A DNA stretch of 64,000 bases from the NCBI GenBank assembly GCA_902791985.1, contig CADAYD010000012.1, positions 62,001 to 126,000 on the forward strand, read 5' to 3'. The stretch's first letter is position 1. The number at the start of each line of letters is the position of its first letter. Below are positions 35,799 through 45,464 of the stretch, piece after piece. Below the pieces are notes generated by a model that searched no databases, was not told the origin of the DNA, and saw only the letters and a list, made by a program, of their open reading frames with translations. This stretch comes from an uncultured bacterium. Its GTDB lineage: Bacteria > Cyanobacteriota > Vampirovibrionia > Gastranaerophilales > Gastranaerophilaceae. Position numbers and translations under genes: made by a program.

Positions 35799-36788
35799 TC
35801 ACCTTTTAATTTCGTAAATTCCGTCACGTTCCTTATCTTCTCCGGTATATATTGAAGAAACAATTACAAGAAGTTTTGCCATTTTTTGAATAGTTTTTTC
35901 TCTTGTTTCAATCCATTTTAATTCAAATACGGTTTTATCTTTATAATTTTGAACAGAAATTAATCTGAATGCGTTTGGATAGGAAACGATAGATGGAGTA
36001 TTTACATACAAAACATTTTCGTGTTGAACAACTCTTGTTGCATGATAGTGCCCTTGAAATACTCCAATCGGATTCTTATAACTTTCAATTAATCCCATAA
36101 CTTGAGATGCATTTCTTAATCTGTGATTTGGACTTGCAAACGGTTCAATCAAAGGAATGTGCATAAAAATTAGTACGGTATCATTTTTTGACCTATCTAA
36201 TTCTTTTTTTAGCCATTTTAATTGTTTTTCATTTACATATCCTTGTGATGTAATTTCATTGGTTATGATATCGTCAAGAACAATTACTCGATATCCTTTT
36301 TTGGGTGAAAAAGAATAATAAGGATTATCAAATTTGAAATCAGGATTTGCTTCTTTCAGCATTTTCATATACAAATTTGTATCAAGATATCCGCCGACGC
36401 ATCTGTCGTGATTACCGAAAGCGAAATACCACGGATAATTTAGGTTTTGAAGATGCGGCAATACTGCTTTGAGCTCTATTTCGAGTGGTTTGTCAATCAA
36501 ATCTCCCGTAATCATAACAAAATCAACATCTTTTATTTCGTTAATTTGTTCCACAGCATCGTCTAATAATCTTTGAGATTCCCCAATCATTTTGAATGTT
36601 GTGTTAGGGGAGTCTTGGGAAAAATGAACGTCACTTAGCTGTACAAATCTTAGTCCCGTAACATTACTGCATGCTTGTAAACCCCACATTAAGACAATCG
36701 TCATACAAACAGTAACAAAAGTGTTCCAAACTTTTGTAAATAAACTGTTTGACTTACTCTGGTAATAATGTGTTTTGTGATGCCTCAT
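35799..36788 (-). CDS. Calcineurin-like metallophosphoesterase lipoprotein
   Basis: A binuclear-metal phosphoesterase, about 329 residues. Motifs in order: VQLSDVHF (D-x-H), MITGDLID (G-D), AFGNHDRC (G-N-H-D), FMHIPLIEP, and GHYHATRV (G-H-x-H). The N-terminus is a basic stretch and hydrophobic span ending MWGLQACSN, a good lipobox (L-Q-A-C), so the enzyme is probably lipid-anchored in the periplasm. I chose ATG at 36788, behind GGAAG; a longer frame from 36821 has no ribosome site. Either way it overlaps the end of the TPR gene, indicating an operon: TPR protein, this enzyme, MBL hydrolase. Substrate unknown. Confidence 0.8.
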   Translation of the reverse strand: MRHHKTHYYQSKSNSLFTKVWNTFVTVCMTIVLMWGLQACSNVTGLRFVQLSDVHFSQDSPNTTFKMIGESQRLLDDAVEQINEIKDVDFVMITGDLIDKPLEIELKAVLPHLQNLNYPWYFAFGNHDRCVGGYLDTNLYMKMLKEANPDFKFDNPYYSFSPKKGYRVIVLDDIITNEITSQGYVNEKQLKWLKKELDRSKNDTVLIFMHIPLIEPFASPNHRLRNASQVMGLIESYKNPIGVFQGHYHATRVVQHENVLYVNTPSIVSYPNAFRLISVQNYKDKTVFELKWIETREKTIQKMAKLLVIVSSIYTGEDKERDGIYEIKR

Positions 36789-37692
36789 TGTTTTTTGCTT
36801 CCAATAAACGTTTAGCTTCATTATATTTCATTTCTAAATATTCGTCATCCTTAGATAAGAGGATAGCTCTGTCAAAATCAGTAACAGCATCAGAATAATT
36901 CCCAAGTGATATATCACATAAGCCCAAATATTCATAAATTTTTGAAGTTTGAATATCTCCAAGCAAAGATTTAAACAATTTTTTTGACTCTTTGTATGCA
37001 CCTTGACTATATAATATTTTGGCTCTGTCAAATTGATATTCAGGGCAGTTATTGATTTTTATGGCTGTATCATTATTTACTTTTGCTTCGTTAATAAGTC
37101 CCAGTTCAAATTCAGCACGAGATTTTATCGCATAGGCTAAGTCATCTTCGGGATTTATAGATAAATATTTATCTATCGGGTTAATAACACTGTTATATTG
37201 CCCCATTTCATATAGTACAATAGCGGTTGCCAAATATGCCGGAGAAAAATTCGTTCTGGCAGATGTGGCTGCAGAGTACGCATTTAGTGCGCTTTTATAC
37301 TCTTTCTTTTGTCTGTAAAAATTCCCCAAATAATAATACGCAATATAAGCATTACTATCTTCTGTTGCTTTAACTAACGTATTCCATTCTTTTGTTTCGT
37401 CCCCCGCTCTTTTATATTCCATTGCTTGTCGTGCAAGCGGAGAAACATTATCTATAAAGGATTTATTGTCTTTGGAAATTACATGATTTAGTCCGTTTTT
37501 CAGATCTTGAGCGTGTTTATTTGAAGGATTTATTTTCAATATCTTATCAAGGTATTGAAGTGCTGAATTGTAATCTCCAACAACGCAATAATTTGCTGCA
37601 ATATCAAGATAGTCATCTTCTATTTCGCTTCCCAAAGCAGGAATTATTGAAAATGGAATAATTAAAATTAACGCTAATAAGATTTTTTTCAT
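36754..37692 (-). CDS. Exported TPR-repeat protein
   Basis: A 312-residue protein with a signal peptide (MKKILLALILIIPFSIIPALG-SE). Several TPR helix pairs span about 27-300: YCVVGDYNSALQYLDKIL, YYLGNFYRQKKEYKSAL, AIVLYEMGQYNSVINPI, LGLCDISLGNYSDAV. It is likely periplasmic and a scaffold. It is the first gene of a three-gene minus-strand unit with the phosphoesterase lipoprotein and the MBL hydrolase, overlapping the former. It lacks a ribosome site; TATAAT lies exactly 6 nt before its ATG. The client is unknown. Confidence 0.82.
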   Translation of the reverse strand: MKKILLALILIIPFSIIPALGSEIEDDYLDIAANYCVVGDYNSALQYLDKILKINPSNKHAQDLKNGLNHVISKDNKSFIDNVSPLARQAMEYKRAGDETKEWNTLVKATEDSNAYIAYYYLGNFYRQKKEYKSALNAYSAATSARTNFSPAYLATAIVLYEMGQYNSVINPIDKYLSINPEDDLAYAIKSRAEFELGLINEAKVNNDTAIKINNCPEYQFDRAKILYSQGAYKESKKLFKSLLGDIQTSKIYEYLGLCDISLGNYSDAVTDFDRAILLSKDDEYLEMKYNEAKRLLEAKNNEASQNTLLPE

Positions 37693-37704
37693 AATGTTAT
37701 TATA
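37693..37704 (-). promoter_or_regulatory. Leaderless extended -10 element of the TPR operon
   Basis: On the minus strand TATAAT (37704-37699) lies exactly 6 nt before the ATG at 37692 and is preceded by TGA, giving an extended -10 (TGn). No ribosome site is present. Confidence 0.6.
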
Positions 37705-37775
37705 TCATAGATTTGTCAAAAAATTAAATCCATGCTACAATTAAGACATATTGTACATTTTTAAGGAGATTTATT

Positions 37776-38249
37776 ATGCGACCGGAAGAAAGAACATTTG
37801 TTGCAATTAAACCTGATGGAGTTCAAAGAGAGCTTGTAGGGGAAGTTATTAAAAGATTTGAGACAAAAGGATATAAGATAACTGCATTAAAAATGCTTCA
37901 GGTAACAGATGAACAAGCAAAAGCACATTACGCCGAGCATGAAGGCAAACCGTTTTATCCAAGACTTATAAGATACATTCAAAGCGGTCCGATTGTAGCA
38001 ATGGTTGTAGAGGGTTACAATGCGGTTGCAGGGGTAAGACATTTAATGGGTGCAACAGATCCGGATAAAGCAGAAGTCGGAACTATTCGTGCTGATTTTG
38101 CGCAAGTTATGGAATATAATGTAGTGCATGGTTCAGATTCTGTTGAGAGTGCAGAAAGAGAAATCGCCATTTATTTCAAAGAAAACGAAATTTTTGACAG
38201 CAGAAAGTGCATGTCGGAACTCGTAACCGAATATCTTGATGCAGATTAA
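37776..38249 (+). CDS. ndk: Nucleoside diphosphate kinase
   Basis: Transfers the terminal phosphate of ATP to other NDPs through a phosphohistidine. The 157-residue protein has RTFVAIKPDGVQREL at the N-terminus, the SGPIVAMVVEGYNAV segment, TIRADFAQ, and the active-site NVVHGSDS with His near 117. Length is slightly above the usual ~140-150 because of a short C-terminal extension. AAGGAG lies 8 nt before the ATG. It diverges from the TPR operon and converges on the HExxH gene. Confidence 0.97.
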   Translation: MRPEERTFVAIKPDGVQRELVGEVIKRFETKGYKITALKMLQVTDEQAKAHYAEHEGKPFYPRLIRYIQSGPIVAMVVEGYNAVAGVRHLMGATDPDKAEVGTIRADFAQVMEYNVVHGSDSVESAEREIAIYFKENEIFDSRKCMSELVTEYLDAD

Positions 38250-38256
38250 TCGATAA

Positions 38257-39420
38257 TTATAAAAGTTCTATTGGAATGTGCGGAAATTCTTTTTGGATTT
38301 CCGCTCTTTCGTTATTATATAAAATTCGGCTTTTGTTTCCTTGTTCGTTTGCACACATTTCTATAAAATTTTTTCGGTATTGTTCCCTATTTTCTGATAT
38401 CGTTACGTAGGAGCGTATTGATTTTGTGTATTCTTCGGCTTCTTTTTTTAGTTTTTTCGGTAAATCTCTAAATAAATTATAAATTTTTTCTTCCCATTCG
38501 GAGGCCCCTCCCTTTGTATTTCGGGCATGAAGATAAAACTGCCAGCCATGCTCTGTTTCATGACGTGAGGTGTGACAGACTTCGGATTTTGATTTAAAAA
38601 TATAACCTTTTATAAAGTTTATAACTCCTTCATTTGGGTCAAACATGCCTTTCATTAATTCTTCGTCATTGTTTCCCGCGATATAATTCGGATTAATTTT
38701 TATTCTTTTATTTTTTAGTTTGCGTTCTGATAAAAATTTTTGTGTAAATGCGGTTTTTGAATCGTTTATATCAAGTGCTCTTATTCCTAGAAAAGAGTCG
38801 TTTTGAGGGAGTTTTGAATTCTGTTCAAGTATATTATTCTTATTGATTTTGTACTCATTAAGGGTATCCACGCTAAATCTTAAAATTTTTTTTGCATAAT
38901 TTTGAATTTTGCCATTAATAATATGCGGATATTCAACGAATGTGTGAGTTTCTTTTTGCGGTTTCATAAGATTTGATTGAGTAACTTGAGTTAAAACTTT
39001 TTCTCCGGTTATGATATTTTCGCTCAAATGATTTGTAAAAAATTTAACAGGAGTCCATAAAAGAGTTCTTTTATAACCCTGTTCTACCGATTGTATATGG
39101 GCTTCTTTCAAGCTTTTGGGAAGAACGTACTCTTTTATATGAACAGATTTTACGTATTCATCAGGCTCAATAATATTATCTCGCATATTATAAACGCGGT
39201 TTTTATAGGGTTTACCGAAAAAATCCATTGCTCGTTCAATAATATTCCCATCTGAATCTCTGAATGTAGTAATTTTGCTTTTTAGATATGGCTGGCCTTT
39301 TATCCCGATTACAACTTCATCTACGGTTCTTGCAGTCTGATTAACCAGATGTAGTGCATCACCTTTATACTTGTAATAAGGCAATTTTTCAATTTTTGAA
39401 ATTAAATAATATCCGCTCAT
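38257..39420 (-). CDS. Putative HExxH zinc metalloprotein, lineage-type
   Basis: A 387-residue protein with no signal peptide. The N-terminal half contains polar repeats reminiscent of YD-type segments (FRDSDGNIIERAMDFFGKP). The C-terminal third holds TSRHETEHGWQF: H-E-T-E-H fits the zincin H-E-x2-H site (about residues 281-285). A downstream Glu in the FIEMCANEQGN helix (about 360) could be the third ligand, as in gluzincins. This supports a metallopeptidase-type fold, but no known family is recognised. The upstream region lacks a clear ribosome site. It is convergent with ndk. Confidence 0.65.
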   Translation of the reverse strand: MSGYYLISKIEKLPYYKYKGDALHLVNQTARTVDEVVIGIKGQPYLKSKITTFRDSDGNIIERAMDFFGKPYKNRVYNMRDNIIEPDEYVKSVHIKEYVLPKSLKEAHIQSVEQGYKRTLLWTPVKFFTNHLSENIITGEKVLTQVTQSNLMKPQKETHTFVEYPHIINGKIQNYAKKILRFSVDTLNEYKINKNNILEQNSKLPQNDSFLGIRALDINDSKTAFTQKFLSERKLKNKRIKINPNYIAGNNDEELMKGMFDPNEGVINFIKGYIFKSKSEVCHTSRHETEHGWQFYLHARNTKGGASEWEEKIYNLFRDLPKKLKKEAEEYTKSIRSYVTISENREQYRKNFIEMCANEQGNKSRILYNNERAEIQKEFPHIPIELL

Positions 39421-39622
39421 AGGTATTATTAAACACGTAAAAATATTTTTTGCTAGTTCTCATTGGCAGGCTATAGCCGTACATTTTAATGCAGGTCACA
39501 AAATTTGTGTTGCCTATCTTTCATAACTTTTACTGTAATTATTCAAGTTAATAATTTGCCAACTGGGAAGGGGGAAAAGTGGAGCTATCTGCCATAAATG
39601 GGGTAAAGAAAGAAATAATGCA

Positions 39623-40021
39623 TTAATCATTATCGTTAAATTTTGCTTTGAGTCTGGCTTTGGCACGCGCGATTGATGCTTCAATTCGTTTTGCATCCAT
39701 TTGTGCATTAGCTTCTTTTAATAGTCTCCTCCCGCGTTCAAGAGATTCTCTGGCGCGCATTTCATCAATTTCATCTCCTGGTTCGGCAAGGGTTGTAAGT
39801 ATCAGACATTCATCGTCTTTAAACTGCAAAACTCCGCCCATTGTGGTGAAAGCCTTTGTTTCATTTCCCTTTTTTACTCTTGTTACTCCGATATCAAGAG
39901 CGGACATTATTGGAACGTGATCTTTTAAGATGCCAAATTCCCCATCTACCCCTTTGGTGTAGATTTCGTCAACGTCATTGTCAAATACTACTCGTTCTTG
40001 CGTGATTATTTTTAAATGCAT
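39623..40021 (-). CDS. atpC: ATP synthase epsilon subunit
   Basis: Central-stalk subunit of the F1 sector that couples rotation and inhibits ATP hydrolysis. The 132-residue protein has the N-terminal beta-sandwich (MHLKIITQERVVFD, GEFGILKDHVPIMSAL, where GxxGxxxxHxP is typical) and the C-terminal helical hairpin (MRARESLERGRRLL, IARAKARLKA). AAAGGAAC precedes the ATG. It follows atpD after 84 nt, in a gap containing an ATGAATAG/CTATTCAT stem. The atpD-atpC pair without other atp genes is the cyanobacterial arrangement. The stretch 39421-39622 downstream holds no gene I can support. Confidence 0.95.
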   Translation of the reverse strand: MHLKIITQERVVFDNDVDEIYTKGVDGEFGILKDHVPIMSALDIGVTRVKKGNETKAFTTMGGVLQFKDDECLILTTLAEPGDEIDEMRARESLERGRRLLKEANAQMDAKRIEASIARAKARLKAKFNDND

Positions 40022-40105
40022 ATTGTTCCTTTATAGTGAAGAGTTAAGATGAATAGTCGTTTTATACAAATAATAAAGCCAATAAAGGTCTATTCATGTC
40101 TCATT

Positions 40106-41551
<1,446 letters not shown>

Positions 41552-41573
41552 TTATTTCCGACCTTCAAATTTT

Positions 41574-41579
41574 ATTATA
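41574..41579 (-). promoter_or_regulatory. Probable -10 element of atpD
   Basis: TATAAT on the minus strand, about 55 nt before the atpD ATG, with a conventional leader and ribosome site between. A weak TATGAA lies 17 nt upstream. Confidence 0.45.
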
Positions 41580-41621
41580 CTATAAGAAAAAATTTTTTCA
41601 TATTATTTACATTTTATTTAT

Positions 41622-41656
41622 TTGATAAAAATATTTTTTTAGATTAAAATTTACTT
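41622..41656 (+). promoter_or_regulatory. Leaderless promoter of the LptF/G gene
   Basis: TTGATA (41622-41627), exactly 17-nt spacer, TAAAAT (41645-41650), then 6 nt and the ATG at 41657. There is no ribosome site. This is the best-formed promoter of its kind in the window. Confidence 0.75.
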
Positions 41657-42793
41657 ATGTTTTTGAAGATTTATGAGTTTTTAAAAGAGAAGTATAATAA
41701 TACAAAAGTTTTGGATAAATACCTGCTAAAGCAGATTATAATGATGTTTTTGATGGGTGTGTTTGTTTTTACGACAATTATTTTTGCGTCGGACACTTTT
41801 ATCACTTTGATTAAACAGATTTCGCAGTTTGGTGTGCCGTTCAAAATTGCACTGATTATGATTTTACTAAATCTTCCTGCCGTAATTGTATTATCAATTC
41901 CTATGGGTGTATTATTGTCGACAGTAATGGTGTTAAACAAATTGAGCTTGTCATCTGAAATTACGGTTATGCGCTCATGCGGCATCGGACTGAACAGAAT
42001 AGCAAAACCGATATTTATTTTCTCGATAGTTATGGCATTATCGACTTTTGTAATTAATGAAAGTGTTGCTCCGGTTATGACAAGAACTTCTAAGGACTTG
42101 GCGCTCTGGTCTTTAGGGCAAAAAAATATTCCTGACGGAAAGGAAAATTTTGTATTCAAAGAGTTGAGCTCGGGGTCTTATATTAGACGATTGTTTTATG
42201 TTGGCCGCAGTCACAGAAAAAAATTATACAATGTTACGGTGTTGGATAATTCAAAACCTCATACTATTCAAGTTTTGCAAGCCAGGGAAGGTAAAACTTC
42301 AACGAAAGGCTGGGTTTTTGAAAAGGCTGCAATTTATACAATTGACCAAAACGGGGAGATTCTAAATACAGCACTGTTTGATACTTCGACTGTTCAATTT
42401 GGTTTGGATTTATCAAAAGAAATGAGAGATAATGTTGCAAGTGAAATGAATTTTGTAAGATTATCAAAATATTTAAAGAAATCAAATATTTCAAAAGCAG
42501 ATAGGCGAAATTATACTGTACAACTTTATGATAAGTTAGCGTTGCCTTTGGCAACGGTTGTCTTTGTATTATTAGGGGTTCCGCTTGCTATAACTCCACC
42601 CAGAGTAAGATATAATAGAGGTTTTCTCTTTACAATATTGATTATATTTGCGTTTTATGTATTGCGAGCGCTTTCGATTTCAATGGGAGGGGCTGGTACG
42701 ATTCCGCCGGCACTGGCTGCTTGGATTCCGGATTTGGTTTTAGCGATTTTTGGCGGAATTTTGTATTATAAGAAGGTTTATACAATTTCGTAA
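41657..42793 (+). CDS. LptF/LptG-family permease (YjgP/YjgQ)
   Basis: Inner-membrane part of the Lpt machine that extracts lipopolysaccharide and sends it to the outer membrane, working with LptB and LptC. The 378-residue protein has the family plan: a first span after DKYLLKQIIMMFLMGVF, two further spans by about 110 (LPAVIVLSIPMGVLLSTV), a periplasmic beta-jellyroll (about 130-290), and three C-terminal spans including TVVFVLLGVPLAITPP. One gene alone does not tell LptF from LptG. Its presence is good evidence for a diderm envelope. It is transcribed alone from a promoter that gives no leader. Confidence 0.9.
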   Translation: MFLKIYEFLKEKYNNTKVLDKYLLKQIIMMFLMGVFVFTTIIFASDTFITLIKQISQFGVPFKIALIMILLNLPAVIVLSIPMGVLLSTVMVLNKLSLSSEITVMRSCGIGLNRIAKPIFIFSIVMALSTFVINESVAPVMTRTSKDLALWSLGQKNIPDGKENFVFKELSSGSYIRRLFYVGRSHRKKLYNVTVLDNSKPHTIQVLQAREGKTSTKGWVFEKAAIYTIDQNGEILNTALFDTSTVQFGLDLSKEMRDNVASEMNFVRLSKYLKKSNISKADRRNYTVQLYDKLALPLATVVFVLLGVPLAITPPRVRYNRGFLFTILIIFAFYVLRALSISMGGAGTIPPALAAWIPDLVLAIFGGILYYKKVYTIS

Positions 42794-42820
42794 AATTGGC
42801 ATAAATGATATTTAAGGAAT

Positions 42821-43283
42821 GTTGTTCACTTTTCTTTTTGATTGCGATGCAAAAAGAAAAGTGAATCGAAAAGCGGATTGCGAGCCAAAGCCGAAACGGT
42901 TTTGCCAGTGGCAAAAGCCACAAAAGGCAAAACGTGAAGTGCTGTCGATGGCGAGCAACCAAGCAGAAAAACACGCTAATCACAGCAATGCCTTCGGCAT
43001 CGCTCAGCACACCAGATATAAGTGTAAAGTGTTCATACGTTTTGTCCTAACGGACAAAAATCAATCATGCGCCTAAAGATACGGCGCCTTTGATAATAAT
43101 CTTACAAGCGCGCGGCGTTGTCCTTAGCCGCGCTAAGAGATTTTTGCCGACAGGTAAAAACTCATATTACCGCGTAGCGGTCTTATGCCGCCGCTAGGCG
43201 GTATTGTATTTAGCGAAGTTTTCTTTTCTTTGGTTCATTTCTTTTCTTTTGCCTCGCAAACAAAAGAAAAGAAATGAACTTCA
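42821..43283. repeat. Hairpin-dense, G+C-richer cassette bounded by 9-nt-loop hairpins
   Basis: About 460 bp visibly richer in G+C than its surroundings. The left edge is a perfect 16-bp hairpin (42825-42840 with 42850-42865) and the right edge a perfect 18-bp hairpin (43234-43251 with 43261-43278), both with 9-nt loops. Between them lies a row of short palindromes, such as TTTTGTCC/GGACAAAA, GGCGCC-type, ACCGCGTAGCGGT and GCCGCC/GGCGGT. Open frames across it have no ribosome site and look incidental. It may be a non-autonomous mobile element or an RNA; I cannot tell. Confidence 0.65.
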
Positions 43284-43311
43284 TATAATATTATTTATGA
43301 GCAATAAAAAA

Positions 43312-43330
43312 GGAACCTTTTGAGGGTTCC
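43312..43330 (-). terminator. Intrinsic terminator (minus strand)
   Basis: GGAACC/GGTTCC stem with a 7-nt loop, followed on the minus strand by TTTTTTATT. It would end a pgi transcript that reads through the hairpin at 43450. Confidence 0.7.
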
Positions 43331-43364
43331 GTTATTGTAGTAGGGGAAAAGGAGGAAATTTATT

Positions 43365-43427
43365 ATGTTCTGGTTACATGATGTTTATCGGCTCATATTT
43401 ACAAGAACTTTAATAATTTTTGTTTAA
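43365..43427 (+). CDS. Possible 20-residue hydrophobic micro-ORF
   Basis: ATG TTC TGG TTA and so on to TAA, encoding MFWLHDVYRL then IFTRTLIIFV. It is preceded by a near-perfect ribosome site (AAAGGAGG) 10 nt upstream. TATAAT at 43284-43289 could start a ~200-nt transcript, and the 16-bp hairpin at 43450-43483 with a T-rich tail would end it. It lies antisense to the 3' extension of pgi. A short hydrophobic peptide with a strong ribosome site and an antisense overlap recalls type I toxins, but that is inference. It could also be chance or a leader peptide. Confidence 0.35.
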   Translation: MFWLHDVYRLIFTRTLIIFV

Positions 43428-43449
43428 TGTTAAGATTTTGTTACAAATA

Positions 43450-43483
43450 ATACGGTACAACCTTTCAAAAGGTTGTACCGTAT
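43450..43483. terminator. Perfect 16-bp hairpin between micro-ORF and pgi
   Basis: ATACGGTACAACCTTT (43450-43465) pairs fully with 43468-43483, 2-nt centre, followed on the plus strand by GCTTGTTTTTG. On the minus strand it lies about 20 nt past the pgi stop. Confidence 0.75.
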
Positions 43484-43503
43484 GCTTGTTTTTGTATTTT
43501 TAA

Positions 43504-44805
43504 TTACTTTGAAATTCTGCCCGGAATTACGACTCCGCCTTTTAAATTCTTTTTGTAAAATTCAACGTGCGGCTGTAATACGCTGTCAAGAACTTCAGGG
43601 AAGCCTGAACCGTTCATAATTCTTGTTACTATTTCCTGATAAACAGTTGCAAATGCTCTAAGTTGAGTCAATCTGCCTGCTGCTTCAGGAGTTAGACCCA
43701 TTCCTTGAGTCTCAACTCTTTCAACAAAAAGTGAACCTGTTACTGAGTACGATTTTGTTAAAGCGTCGATATAACTTTCAGAATTTTCTTTACATTCGCC
43801 TTTATCAACAGGAACAGTAAGCGCAAATACAAGTTTATTTGCAGGGTTGAAGTGTGCTTCTGCACTGTGGTGCATAGCATCTGGAACTTTTGCAACCTGT
43901 TTTAGTGTATCTTTTACAGATTCGTTTTGCATTTGAGCATGCCAGTAAACAGTGTTTTCAAAAATTGCGCCCATATATTGATGAACAGAAGCATCAATGC
44001 CTTTTGATTTAGCATCAGCCCAGAAAATACCTTCTTTTAATGCGTCATTAATTTCCAAATCCGCGCTCAAAGATTCACTTGAAACTGTTTGTGCTGAATT
44101 TAACATTGTCAGCATATCTTCTTTTCTCATTCCTGCATAAGCAAGTGTGAAAAGTGCGTGGTCATCAAATGCGCTGAATCTTCCGCCGACATCATCGTGA
44201 ATGAATAAATTGCCTATCCAGTTATTTTCATTTGATGTTCTGCGCAATTCTGATTTTTCGGTATTTGCATCTGTTACTGCAATAAAGTGTTTATTTGCAA
44301 GAACTTTTGCTTCATCATCAGACTTGCCCTGTGATTTGTAGGCTTCAATGAGTCTGTTTAAAATTCTCAAAAAGCCGTCTTTTGTTTCAAATGTTGAACC
44401 TGACTTTGAGGCGATAAGATAGTTTGAACTTGTAACATCTCCGCCTAAACGATACAAAAATCTTTCCCAGCTTGAGGAATCGATATCAGAATAGAATTCA
44501 ATATCTGTTCTGTTAATATTTAATCCGTTGATTGATAACATGTGCTCAACAGTGTGTTTTGAGCCACCTATACCCATAACACTCAAAGTTTTTGCGCCTG
44601 TTGCGTTTTTTAGCGCAGATGCCATTAAATAAATATCATCAATTCTTTGAGCTTGTTTTGAAGGCAAATCAACCCAGTTTAGAAACTGCCCCTGCTTATT
44701 GGCGCGGGAAGAAAATTCATTTACAAATTCGGAAATTTTTGATGTGTATTTGCTAAAATCTATTCCGGAGAAATTAGCCGTTAAACTTGAACTTTTAGTC
44801 AACAT
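43504..44805 (-). CDS. pgi: Glucose-6-phosphate isomerase
   Basis: Interconverts glucose-6-phosphate and fructose-6-phosphate. The 433-residue protein belongs to the shorter bacterial PGI group. It has MGIGGSKHTVEHML near residue 77, ASKSGSTFET near 140, the DVGGRFSAFDDHALF segment with the sugar-phosphate site, and the conserved His in VHQYMGAIFENTVYWH. AAAGGGAAAA precedes the ATG. Transcribed alone with hairpins downstream. Together with the ROK kinase and GpmI it supports glucose catabolism through glycolysis. Confidence 0.92.
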   Translation of the reverse strand: MLTKSSSLTANFSGIDFSKYTSKISEFVNEFSSRANKQGQFLNWVDLPSKQAQRIDDIYLMASALKNATGAKTLSVMGIGGSKHTVEHMLSINGLNINRTDIEFYSDIDSSSWERFLYRLGGDVTSSNYLIASKSGSTFETKDGFLRILNRLIEAYKSQGKSDDEAKVLANKHFIAVTDANTEKSELRRTSNENNWIGNLFIHDDVGGRFSAFDDHALFTLAYAGMRKEDMLTMLNSAQTVSSESLSADLEINDALKEGIFWADAKSKGIDASVHQYMGAIFENTVYWHAQMQNESVKDTLKQVAKVPDAMHHSAEAHFNPANKLVFALTVPVDKGECKENSESYIDALTKSYSVTGSLFVERVETQGMGLTPEAAGRLTQLRAFATVYQEIVTRIMNGSGFPEVLDSVLQPHVEFYKKNLKGGVVIPGRISK

Positions 44806-45015
44806 ATTTTCCCTTTCTTTTTAACTGACCGTTTACAAAAATAATTTTAGCACAAAAAAAGAAATAGCCGCTCAGACGTCAGGACGATAGGACAATAGTT
44901 TTATATTAAATAATTGATTTTTGAAATGCACTTGATATTATATCTTCTGAGTTCTTCGGCGTTTCTTTAAAACAAATCCTATAAATAACGGATATACTAT
45001 ATTTATGATTTTCAT

Positions 45016-45027
45016 TAAAATGAGAAT
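45016..45027 (+). promoter_or_regulatory. Leaderless -10 element
   Basis: TAAAAT at 45016-45021, exactly 6 nt before the ATG at 45028. No ribosome site and no clear -35. The preceding gap (44806-45015) shows no gene. Confidence 0.5.
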
Positions 45028-45354
45028 ATGGAATACTATGCGTCATTAGAAAACGAGGATAAAGAACTCAAAGCGGTTGGACTTGAACTTATGTTTCTTA
45101 CTCCGGAAAAATACTCATCAAAAGATGGGATCACTGCGGTAGAATTGTCCAAACGTGTGAACATTCCGGTTGAAATAGTAAAGAAAAAATTAAACATCCT
45201 CAAAGAAAAAAATATAGCGATAGTTAAAGGAATAAATCCGAAATATTGGACTTTTGACCAGTATAATTTTCAACGGTTACCGGATGATGACGATATATTC
45301 CTGCTTTTGTGCAGTTTTGATGATGTGGATTTTGACAAATTTTTCGCTTATTAA
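45028..45354 (+). CDS. Small winged-helix-like protein
   Basis: A 108-residue protein. The centre reads as a winged helix-turn-helix: ITAVELSKRVNIPVEIVKKK for helices 2-3 (about residues 37-56), LNILKEKNIAIVKGINPKYW for the last part of the recognition helix and the wing. An acidic, aromatic tail follows (DDDDIFLLLCSFDDVDFDKF), which could be an interaction arm. There is no ligand domain. It is probably a DNA-binding regulator, or a small adaptor, of unknown target. The lysA operon lies just downstream, but with its own ribosome site and a structured gap between. Confidence 0.65.
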   Translation: MEYYASLENEDKELKAVGLELMFLTPEKYSSKDGITAVELSKRVNIPVEIVKKKLNILKEKNIAIVKGINPKYWTFDQYNFQRLPDDDDIFLLLCSFDDVDFDKFFAY

Positions 45355-45464
45355 AACTCAAAAAAGCCTATATTTTTATAACAAAATATGATAATATAAA
45401 ATCAACCCCTATGGTACTTCGTGCTACTGCTCCCTTTAAAGGGACTGATAATAAAGGAGAATAA

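Noticed and set aside
36754-36821. Overlap of the TPR gene and phosphoesterase gene as a frameshifted fusion
   Set aside because: Both products have their own complete N-terminal export signals and intact domains, and a later start with a ribosome site shortens the overlap to 35 bp. Two separate genes fit better.
39514-39708. 64-codon minus-strand frame overlapping atpC
   Set aside because: Overlaps the conserved atpC C-terminal domain in another frame and lacks a ribosome site.
42642-43076. Open frames on both strands across the hairpin-dense cassette
   Set aside because: No ribosome sites, odd composition (Lys/Gln/Pro or Trp/Leu runs), and they cross palindromes. They look like by-products of the G+C-richer sequence.
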